Source of the DNA: Trissonchulus latispiculum
Taxonomy: Eukaryota > Nematoda > Enoplea > Enoplida > Ironidae
NCBI GenBank assembly: GCA_030248195.1
Contig: JASAND010028311.1
Span: 1 to 64,000 of the forward strand
Length of the DNA: 64,000 bases
Direction of reading: 5' to 3'
Shown here: piece by piece, positions 22,646-31,438 of the stretch
How the letters are laid out: the number at the start of each line of letters is the position of its first letter
Position numbering within the stretch: position 1 is the first letter of the stretch
Translations under genes and position numbers: made by a program
Notes under the pieces: model-generated
The model's database searches: none
What the model was told of the DNA's origin: nothing
The model's input: only the letters and a program-made list of their open reading frames with translations

Positions 22646-23200
22646 TTATTGATTTATTGATTGTTTTGTGAACAATCAATATTTACAGCAGTAGTGCCAT
22701 TTTCCAGATTAAATAAAACTGAATAAATTTAGGTAGTCAGTGATGAAGCTAAGGGTTTTTTCGCGAAAGAGTATACATAGTGAGGTTAAAAATAATCCAT
22801 GTACCAAGTTTAAGCTTGTCGTTCAACTTCATGCAAGCCGTGAAAAGGAATGAGCTAAATTTAATTAGTTTTTTCGCGAAAAAGCTCCAAGACAGACAGT
22901 ATTGTTTTGTCAAGTTTCTGCTTTTAGCTTGTATTTGTAGAATATAAGTTAATTTATTGAGGGATTTAATGTGTTTGTAAATGGATACAGTGCGATGTTG
23001 CTTTAATGACAAATGTGAATGACCTTTGCTGTTGGATGGTTGCATTATTATAGGTTACTCCTGATGTGATCTATTTCGATCAAATTGTACATACACTCCA
23101 TACATAGTTGTGAAGTAGTAGTAAACAACAGTGGCTAGTTTCTAGGATGCGTTTCTAAAGTAACGTAATTTCTTGTGCCAATATATACGTTATCTTTAGT
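22646..23200 (+). repeat. Duplicated 3' flank of GGT
   Basis: Matches the flank of the functional gene (9704-9911, continuing at 11210-11365) with indels. Shared blocks include GTCAAGTTTCTGCTTTTAG, TTAATTTATTGAGGG and a TTGTACATAC block. A short local inverted repeat around TTTTTTCGCGAAAAA (22755-22880) is present only here. Confidence 0.75.
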
Positions 23201-23456
23201 TGGGAAGATTACTACAGATAGCGTTTGAAGCCCTCTTCAGTTTTGAGGAATGATCTGAACAGCTTAGATCGTTGCTAACCCTAAAGTAGCAACTAGCGAT
23301 CATGGCAGCTTATGAGCTATGTAAGTGAAATGAGTGCTGTCCGCTTGGACTTTGACTAAGACCGGAGATTTATTTTAGCACTTCCATAACTTCTGTTTTA
23401 CTCTTAAATGCTAAATTGCTAAAGAAGAAGACTAGATAAGGATAAAGTTGATGTTT
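23201..23456. other. Short unassigned spacer
   Basis: Between the end of GGT-flank homology and the second LINE fragment. No feature recognised. Confidence 0.4.
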
Positions 23457-24128
23457 TTACCCAGTGGCCAGTGAATCTGACCCCAAACGGAGAAGGATAC
23501 CTTTATGGTCAGAACCCATACTGTCACTTTCACTCAAATCCCAAGGAATGGAGTCAGGCAATCTGATAAGTGATAAGTCGGGGTTGTATCTCACGGTGGG
23601 GTCTTTTCCAAAAATGTAAGTGTTCGTTGTATGCGTTTCTTGTGCAATGACCAGGTCTAGTTCATCGGCAATTTGAGCAACGGCAATGCCTCGTGGATCG
23701 CTAGAAGCGTAACCCCATCGGCAGTTCTTTGAGTTAAAATCTCCCAGTACGAGCAAATTCCCACTGATGCCATACAGAAATGTCAAGTCTAAATTGTTAC
23801 TATTGGCACAGTACAAATTAAGAATGTTCAACATATGATTCCCAACCATCACTTCAACCCACTGCACCTCCGACCCTTCAGGCACTGGCAATTCATGCAG
23901 TCTGCTGGTTAGTTGGTTAGAAACCAGTGTCACTAAACCTCCGCCATGCTTTCTTCTGTCAGCCCGATAAACTGTGTAGCCAGGGAATGAGGGAGAGTAC
24001 TTGGCGTTTAAGAATGTTTCCTGGATACAGGCGATAGAAATACACTCCTGAGACAACAGATTCCTCAGTTCCGGAAGCTTATAGAACATTCCTCTGCAAT
24101 TCCATTGCAGTATCTTGAGACTGGACAT
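23457..24128 (-). pseudogene. Second LINE endonuclease fragment
   Basis: 223 codons beginning at 24128, related to but clearly diverged from the ORF at 9926-10796. Motifs in order: LQWNCRGM, CIQETFL, GGGLVTLV, LVLGDFNSKNCRWG, RYNPDLSLIRLP, and GSDHKGILL. The catalytic set looks intact but the ORF ends soon after the final His motif, with no linker and no RT. Upstream on the same strand is the related leader (24129-24560). It lies close to the GGT duplicate, as the first fragment lies close to the functional GGT, but it sits outside the duplicated block, so the two insertions look independent. Confidence 0.87.
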
Positions 24129-24560
24129 CGCTACTCACACTGTGAGAGATGCAATCTTAATCAAGGACAACATTTACTTAATTGTAACATTTCTTACAGA
24201 AGTTGATGGACTTTCCTTCTTTCCTGTCTGAGATCTCGGCCATCCACTCCACCGGCTTCTCTTTCCCCCTTTTTTTAGCCCCCGAACCAACCGAGAGGTT
24301 CTAGTAGCTTTCCGCCATCCTAGTCACTGTTGATATGCGGGGGGCAGCCTCGGTTGGTAGGACAACATTGGCTGCCCTGGGGGTGACTGAAATAACCGTA
24401 CGTCAGAACTGCTTGGGGGTCAAGTTTTCTATCCCTGACCTTCGCCGCTCCGTCTCTAGTCCATCTTTCTTCAAGGACAACGGAGGGCAGCATTCCATAG
24501 GCCTCAACGAGTGCCTGACAAGTGCTGAGCACCTTATTAAAAAAACTGTTATAGGGTGCA
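24129..24560 (-). repeat. Leader of the second LINE fragment
   Basis: Read on the - strand, from GGTGCTCAGCACTTGTCAGG near 24534, it aligns with the leader at 32680 and in reverse at 11180. The 5' end again borders an A-rich run on the + strand (CCTTATTAAAAAAAC, 24531-24545). No target duplication found. Confidence 0.65.
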
Positions 24561-24896
24561 CTAAAACATCAAGTTTAACTTTGTGCAATAGATGATCAGG
24601 TTTAAACGATTATGCGACTAGCTCGCTAATGACATTTTAGTTAGATGTTAGTCATTATGCAGACAATAACGGCTGGTGTTCCCGTCCTTCCGAAAGCTGT
24701 AGGGTCCATTGCTCAAGTGTCTATATTGGTCATTCTCAAATTCATTATTTTCATGCTTTATTTCTCTCTTGTAGTGACTTGCGATATATACCATTGAACC
24801 TTGGAACGGATAAGAGTGCTGTTTCTAACTATCTACATGACTTCCAGAATTAGGTTAAACTTGGACTCGGCCATCTAAAATAGGACAAGATACTTA

Positions 24897-25050
24897 TGTA
24901 GTGTCTGCAGGATAGACATTCACGTGAAACTCCAGACGTTGTTATTGTTATGCTGTGTAATATGCAAATTAGTTTACTGCCTATATAAGTGCTTGTTTTC
25001 TGTGATTAAATCAGTCTGCTTGTTCTCTCTTCTCACAGTCGCCCACTACA
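24897..25050 (+). repeat. 5' LTR, 154 bp
   Basis: Differs from the 3' LTR at only two positions (TATATAAG versus GATATAAG near 24988, and TCTTCTC versus TCGTCTC near 25030). Contains a TATATAAG box likely to serve as promoter in this copy; the 3' LTR has lost the first T of the box. Confidence 0.95.
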
Positions 25051-25074
25051 TTTGGCGCACTGTTTGCCTGCCTA

Positions 25075-25690
25075 CGAAGAAGGCGAAGAAAGCAGACGTT
25101 GCCAGGCCACTGCTAGGCCTAGAAGACTGAAGACTGCTGAACCGCCCCCAGGCTCGAAGAAAGAAGACTTTCAAGCCGCTTCCAGGCTTGAAAGACTGCT
25201 CTGCCAAGGCCGTTTCCAGGCCGAAGAAGAGGTCGGAGTCGCTTCCAGGCTCCGTGCGCAGGCCGTTCCAAGGCCGAAGAAGAAAGGTCAGAGCTGCTTC
25301 CAGGCTCTGTTCTTTGGCCGTCCCAAGGCCGAAGCAGACGAGGTCAGAGCTGCTTCCAAGCTCTGTTCCTTGACCGTTCCAAGGCCGAAGAAGACCAGGT
25401 AAGAGTCACTTCTCGGCTCTGTTCCTTGGCCGTCCCAAGGCCGAAGAAAAAGAGGTCGGAGTCACTGCCAGACTCTGTGCGCGGGCCGCTCCAAGGCCGA
25501 AGAAGACGGGTATCCGAGCCACTGCCAGGCTCAAGACTGTTCCAGGTCGAAGACTCCAGAGTCACATCTAGACTCTGTGCCGTGGCCGTTGCAAGGCCGA
25601 AGAAAGAAGCTCCGTGGGCGGTTCCAGGACTACAGTCAGTATTCCAGGCCGTCCTCAGGCCGAAGAATCCGATTAAGCCGTTACCAGGCT
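25075..25690 (+). repeat. Tandem hairpin repeats in the LTR element leader
   Basis: About nine degenerate units of about 55-65 bp. Each has two small inverted repeats: one of the CAGAGC-loop-GCTCTG type and one of the TTGGCC-GTCC-CAAGGCC type, separated by GAAGAAG-like purine stretches. The region is open in more than one frame, but the regular stems and frame-free spacing suggest a structured untranslated leader, not protein. Confidence 0.75.
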
Positions 25691-25695
25691 GAAAC

Positions 25696-28135
25696 ATGGA
25701 TCATTTACCTCCTCCACCTGAATTCCTGGCTCAACCGGGTGAGCCTCCAGTTCCATGGAAGGAGTGGATCCGGTCCTTCAACACTTACGTGGAGGCCTCA
25801 GTGGACCAAGGAGGTGAGGTTTCAGACCGCAGACGGGTGGCTGTCCTTTTGCACTGTGCGGAAGGTCAACGAGTATATTACGCCATCCATCCAGAAGAGG
25901 CTGAGGTTCCTTTCCAAACGGTGGTGGACCGACTAGCCAAACAGTTCGGTCCAAGGGAAAATGTGGTGGCTGCCCGGGTCCGGTTCAGGGAAAGTGCCCA
26001 GGGAACCCGGAAGGTGGATGAATGGTTGGCGGAACTGAGACGTCTCGTGGTTCCGTGCAGCTAACGGGATCTGGAAGAGGAGCTCATCAGGGATCAACTG
26101 GTGGAGAAGACCTCCAGTTCCAGAACTCGGGAGAGACTTTTGATGGAAGCTGACCTGACACTGGAGAAGGCTCTCTCAGTGGCATGTCACGTAGAACAGG
26201 CTAGCCGGGATGCGAAGCTCGGAGCTGCCACTTACTACCTCGGATTCCTGCCACACTTTTCAACAAGAGTGGAGCCGTTGAGAGCTGCCGAGCGAAGTTC
26301 GTCCTCCCAATTGGAGTGGACACAAGAGATGGATGATGCCTACAACAACATCATCCAAGATCTTTGCAGCAAGCCAGTCCTAGGATTCTACCGCAAGGGC
26401 AGTACGACGTTCGCTACTACCGGTGCCTCAACAGTTGGACTGGGTGCTGCTCGTTCTCAGATTCATGACGGAAGAGAAGTCGTCATTGCCTAGGTCTCCA
26501 GGAGCCTGTCACCTACCCAGAGACGATATTCCGTGACAGAACTGGAAGCATATGCTGTTGTTTGGGCATGTGGGAAGTGGAAATACCTTCTATGGGGAAA
26601 TCAATTCACCATACGATCGGATCAGCAAGCCCTGGTTTCACTGTTCAACACGCCGATTGGAGCCAAGGGTCACAAGCCACTGCGGATTGCAAGGTGGTAC
26701 TTGCGTCTGGCGGAATTCGACTACAGGGTCGAGTACAAGCCAGGTAAGGACAACGCTCTTGCTGATGCTTTGTCCAGGTTGCCTTTGCCACCGAAGAAGG
26801 CCGAAGACATTCCTGAGTCTTGGTGCGATGCCTACGTTGCAGCATTTGCCATTTCTGCTGCAATTACCGCAGAAGAACTGAAGAAAGAAGTCGAAGCTGA
26901 TCCCGTACTGAGGAAGTTGATGCAAGTGACGTGACGCCAATGGACGAAGAACGATCAGGTCGATCCAGACCTGAAACCGTTCTATCCAGTCCGGAATGAT
27001 TTGTCCGAAGTCAACGGCGGTCTTTTCAAGGGAACAGTTCTGATTATTCCTGAATCTCTGAGAAGACGTGTGCTTGCCCTAGCACATGATGGTCATCCAA
27101 GCGTTGTCAGGATGAAGCAACGATTGCGAGAAGCCTACTGGTGGCCACAGATGCAGAAAGATTCCGAAGATTGGGTCAACCGATGTGGAGCCTGCCAGCT
27201 GTCTGACAAGTCAGCCGCTACCTTCAGTGGTACGGCCTACTGAAGTGCCGACGATGCCGTGGACCCGCCTAGCGTTGGACATTGCGGGACCATTAGCCAC
27301 TGCTCCATATCATCAACGATTCCTACTTGTGCTCCAGGACTACACTTCCAAATGGCCCGAGGTTGGATGCCGTTCCAACTACACCACTGCAGATGTGATC
27401 AAATTCTTGGATTTGGTCTTTGCTCGCCATGGATATCCTGCCGAATTGGTCACTGACAATGGGCCACAATTCATTTCTGGAGATTTTGAAACCTACCTAA
27501 AGGAGCGCAACATCAGACATCTGAAGACTGCCGTCTACAATCCTATGTCTAATGAAATGGTGGAGAGATTCAACCGAGTGATGAAGGAGGGACTCCAGAT
27601 TGGATGCCTCGAAGGATCAGCGTGGGAGTCATGCATCAGGAAGATCCTTGTCACTTACCGAAGTACGCCACATTCCACCACAGGCTTGTCACCGTTCGAA
27701 GTTCTTCACGGAGGAAGAAAGATGAAGACGATGCTTACGCCGCCGACACTGCAAAAGCCGAAGAAGCTGCGAGTCATGCCAGAATCCAACAGCCTCATGC
27801 CAGGAGATTAGATTCGATGTCGATTGCCATGGACTCCGAAGGGAAAATCTTTGTGGTCCAAGCCTCTACGAATCATTCGACGGAAGGGCAAATTCACCTA
27901 CCAACTGGAGAATGGGAAGATATGGCACGCCAGAAAACTTACCAAAGCCCGTGTCACGTCCGAAGTAAACGACGAAGACGACGCACCGATTCTACCACTG
28001 CCTCCTGAAACAGAAGACGTTGCCGAAGTCCCAGCTCCAGATCCTCCTCCGAATCATCAGCCCAATGATCAAGGACATCTGCGCCAGCAACGAATTCGCC
28101 GTGTCCCCGATTTCTTCCAAGCCGGATTTGCCTAG
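25696..28135 (+). pseudogene. Gag-Pol of the Ty3/gypsy element, deleted and mutated
   Basis: 25696-26227 encodes a Gag capsid-like domain (PWKEWIRSFNTYVEAS start) with an in-frame stop at about 26062. At about 26228 Gag jumps directly into the RT thumb (TYYLGFLPHFS), so zinc knuckle, protease and the RT palm are gone. RNase H follows (RRYSVTELEAYAVVWA, then SDQQALV and DALSR), with a stop at 26491-26493. The integrase zinc domain (H-x-H...CGACQ) is at about 27085-27205, preceded by a stop at 26932-26934 and followed by a frameshift near 27200-27240. The catalytic core shows LDIAGP, DNGPQF and NEMVERFNR (the D, D, E triad), then a stop at 27809-27811 before the C-terminal domain. It resembles gypsy elements of the Mag or CsRN1 type; I cannot choose. 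Confidence 0.9.
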
Positions 28136-28166
28136 GGTCTTCAACCCTCCATGGAAGAAAGGGTGA

Positions 28167-28320
28167 TGTAGTGTCTGCAGGATAGACATTCACGTGAAAC
28201 TCCAGACGTTGTTATTGTTATGCTGTGTAATATGCAAATTAGTTTACTGCCGATATAAGTGCTTGTTTTCTGTGATTAAATCAGTCTGCTTGTTCTCTCG
28301 TCTCACAGTCGCCCACTACA
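28167..28320 (+). repeat. 3' LTR, 154 bp
   Basis: Same ends and length as the 5' LTR with two substitutions. Followed by the ACTTA target duplication. Confidence 0.95.
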
Positions 28321-28428
28321 ACTTACAGAAGGTTACCTACAGCAGTCTGCACGATTTTATTCCCTGCAGAAAAACAGTTTTATTCAGCTCTACTTTCTAG
28401 CATTTTTTCTGTACATTTGCTCGGTTTT

Positions 28429-29751
28429 TCATGTCCAGGAATCTTCAACTGATACAATAATTCCACAGGCCACTCTACCTCCAGCGTTTCCAGTTGAGGA
28501 GCTACCCTCATCGCCACCATCGCCAAGATCGTCTTCGCCTGAATGAACCACCACAGCTCGACCCAGGATACTCTCCGGCCCGTTGAGTTTAATCAGGCCA
28601 TCAACCAGATTGATTTGACTGTTCCCATCCTGATCTGCCTCAATGTTTCCCAAATCACCCACGTGCCGATTCTGAAATAAAAATGATAACAGATAATAAA
28701 ATAATGAATCGTATTAAATCCAGATCTGTACTCAGCGGTTTCTTTTTATTAAGTTGTAACGAAGGTTGTAGCTGCTGTAGTTCAACTTTGATTTGTTCAA
28801 CGATTGCTGACCTACCATTAATACAATCTGAAACCAAGGAGCAAGGATATTATCACTTTGAGAAAGTCGTTAATGCAGAACCTCCACTAGATATGAGTAT
28901 TTAGATTCGAACACTGGTGCACAAGAAATTTAATATGAGAGCATTTGATTGAATGTTTATCAGACAACTCTGAACCTTCCTTCTGTTTTCCATTTACAAG
29001 GACTATAAACTTCTACAGTTAACGTATACACGAGTCATAACGACACAACGAACCTCATTATCCGTGGGGGCACCATGCGTCTTATTTCTGGGATTAAAGT
29101 GACTTCCAGTTGAGGTACAACCATCGGTCATGTTGCCATATTGATGAATGTGGAATCCGTGAAGGCCGGGACTTAGACCACTGATTTTTCCCTCCACCTT
29201 CACCACTCCTGTTCGAGTTTCCTGAGTGAACACTATTTGACCTTCCACGGTTTCTGACTGGCTCAGCACGGCCAGAGCTTTCTTGACTAAAGTCAACAAA
29301 TTATCTAAGTTAGGTTTAGTAAAAAATAAAATGAATTTTGAGGTAGACAAGAGGTGACTACCAAGTTCGCCGAGATCTTTAGATAAGTGAGCCAATCATC
29401 AAATCAAGCTTGTGCACATTCGAGCTCCAACAATGGTAGTTTGCTTTAAATCTTTCTACTAATGTCAACTGATAGATTAAATAAGCAGCGCCGAAAGCGT
29501 GACAGCAAACAAGTTACAAGAACGTAACCGCATGGAGCATACAGCACCTTCGCGCAGCACAATTCTCTGGTTGAAGCTTTGTATTGACGAATAGACTTAA
29601 TTAAACTGCCGGCCCAATCGCAGAAATAGCTCCAAGCCGCTGAATGAAACCCACCTCTGTATTTGCAATTCCGTGAATCACCGAGACTGAACAAGGCTAT
29701 TCCAATCAAATAGCATTCGAACAGCAACACGTACAAGTTTATACCAAACAT
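28429..29751 (-). CDS. Secreted Cu/Zn superoxide dismutase, 3 exons
   Basis: Converts superoxide to peroxide and oxygen. Exons on the - strand: 29751-29655, 29286-29054, 28671-28429, joined in phase 1 and phase 0, giving about 190 aa. Exon 1 encodes a hydrophobic N-terminus like a signal peptide, so the enzyme should be extracellular. Metal ligands are all present: GFHIHQYG (two Cu His), GSHFNP (bridging His), THGAP (Zn His), RHVGDLGN (Zn His and Asp), [11 protein letters not shown] (Cu His). Also present: the disulfide Cys pair (DGCTSTG and RVACG) and the active-site Arg (GGRVACG). The exon-2 donor reads GAG/GTTCGT, a weak site, but the joined protein continues correctly as [17 protein letters not shown]. 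Intron 2 is about 380 bp. The gene appears complete and functional and lies just downstream of the LTR element's right end. Confidence 0.93.
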
Positions 29752-29978
29752 GTTGCACTGGTCGCAAACTTCATGTGACTGTGCAATAAGCTAGCAATCC
29801 ACAAAACCAGCAGATGTTGCTTTTGAAAAAAGCAGTAACATAACCTGTTCAGCTTGTTCGGTGGTGTGTAGGTTGACAGGCAGGTTTGAATTGGAAAACT
29901 TGTTTGGAACAACAAGTTTTAGTTTATCCTATATGAGCTGTAAAGGCGTTTGGAATAAAAGGTTAAAGAGCGTCTACT

Positions 29979-30547
29979 TTCATCAGTCAGAATCGTATTA
30001 GTCAGAATTTCATTAGCCAGAATTTAAATTTTGAAATAATATAAGTTGAACTGTCATTTGTCAGAATTTCATAAGTCAGAATTTCATTAGTCAGAATTTC
30101 AATAGTCAGAATTTCGTTAGTAAGAATTTTATTTTTCTGGTTTCTTCAAAATTTTGCTCGTTTCTGCACAGTCTTAGGACCTTTCCCGATAAAGTAGGGA
30201 AGAGTAGTTTTAGAGCAGGGCTAAAATCAACTCTTTTGTAGCTCTTAACCCTTCCAAAAGACCATTGGTGATTTGCGCCATACCAAGAGTACATAATCCA
30301 ACAGTTATTATGTACCTACTCTTCGCCATTCTGATTCTTTTAGAATTCAAACGAAACAGTTATTGTTGTTGTTACACTTTGCGCCAGGAAGAACTGTGCT
30401 TTTCTGCAAAATTCTAACAAACGAAATTCTGACTTAATGAAATTCTGACTAATGAAATTCTGACTTATGAAATTCTGACAAATGAAAGTTCAACATATAT
30501 TGTTTCAAAAACCTAAATTCTGGCTAATGAAATTCTGACTACTGAAG
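29979..30547. mobile_element. Foldback made of 15-bp repeats
   Basis: The left arm (29979-30150) is a tandem run of AGTCAGAATTTCATT variants; the right arm (30395-30547) is the same run inverted (AATGAAATTCTGACT), in the same order and including a matching unit-free spacer. Drosophila FB elements have the same architecture of simple repeats in long inverted arms. The middle contains a separate 41-bp insertion at 30284-30324. No ORF; target duplication not resolved. Confidence 0.85.
30284..30324. mobile_element. 41-bp minimal MITE nested in the foldback
   Basis: CAAGAGTACATAAT facing ATTATGTAC-CTACTCTTC, flanked by GCCATAC (30277-30283) and GCCATTC (30325-30331), a 7-bp duplication with one change. 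It is essentially two termini with about 9 bp between them. Confidence 0.7.
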
Positions 30548-30548
30548 A

Positions 30549-31438
30549 TAAACCCTTAAAGAGGTGTGTATAACATACTGTAAAACTGAAATAGCCAACT
30601 GCTACTGAAACAACACTACTTCCAGCAATCTCTAGCTATCCATATTCAAAAACTATGTTTTGGCTCCAAAGTTGATCTAAAAGGTGGTATTTGTCCCGAA
30701 ATATAATTGCAATACTAAATATTAAGAGGGCACCGTTGTCAGGATGCGAGCGAAGTCAGGGGCTGCGCAAGATGATAAAACAAGTTGGCCCCTAAACCGG
30801 CAATATTCCTGCTGGAGTCGGTTCGTATACCTACCTATTACTTTTTGCTTAGCTGACCTGACCTACCACAGAAATGAGCTCGGTTTGAACGCACCTCATA
30901 TGGAGGCTTTTAAGCATCACTTATATATTATCATTCCTTCAACGCTTAAAGTTAAAAGATAAGTTTATTGATGGTCACTTGAATTTGGGACTTGTATGAT
31001 GAGCACAGGGCGTATTACAGGTATTCGTATGCTTTACATGTCCGCCAGTAGCGGCAATGATTCCGCCTTGAAGCGGCGTAATAAAATTATTGTCTAACAC
31101 TAACTAATTTTGGCGACAGGATGTTATCTTGTTGACTGCATCTGTGGATTCCAACAAACAGCCAATGTAACGTAGAGATCATAAACTTGTAACAGTAAAC
31201 CTGTTCTATTTTTAAAGTAGATAGTTTAATGTGCGGCAATCGTTTACACTTCCAAGAATTTTGAAATTTACTCAACTTGCACATTGTATAGTTTGAGTAA
31301 TGAGTGGGCATCTTTGCCATGACTTCCAAAACCTCAAGGTCCAAGAACCCAAGATATTAGTTTCTTTTTAATTTGTAAAACTACCACTCTGATCAGAATT
31401 TAAAATTGTAAATAAATTTTATTTTTTTTAATTTCAGC
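30549..31438. other. Intergenic gap between divergent genes
   Basis: Separates the SOD gene (-) from the membrane protein gene (+). No ORF of note. Should contain the upstream region of the membrane-protein gene; TTTTAATTTCAG just before its ATG looks like an acceptor, so an untranslated first exon may lie here. Confidence 0.4.

Larger units (their letters stand above)
24897..28320 (+). mobile_element. Ty3/gypsy LTR retrotransposon with internal deletion
   Basis: Complete ends: LTRs 24897-25050 and 28167-28320, both starting TGTAGTG and ending CACTACA, flanked by the 5-bp duplication ACTTA (24892-24896 and 28321-28325). A purine-rich GGAAGAAAGGGTGA precedes the right LTR as polypurine tract. 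Sequence after the left LTR starts TTTGGCGCACTG, the expected primer-site position. Inside, a repetitive leader (25075-25690) is followed by gag and a pol lacking protease and most of RT. Several stops make it non-autonomous. Confidence 0.95.
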
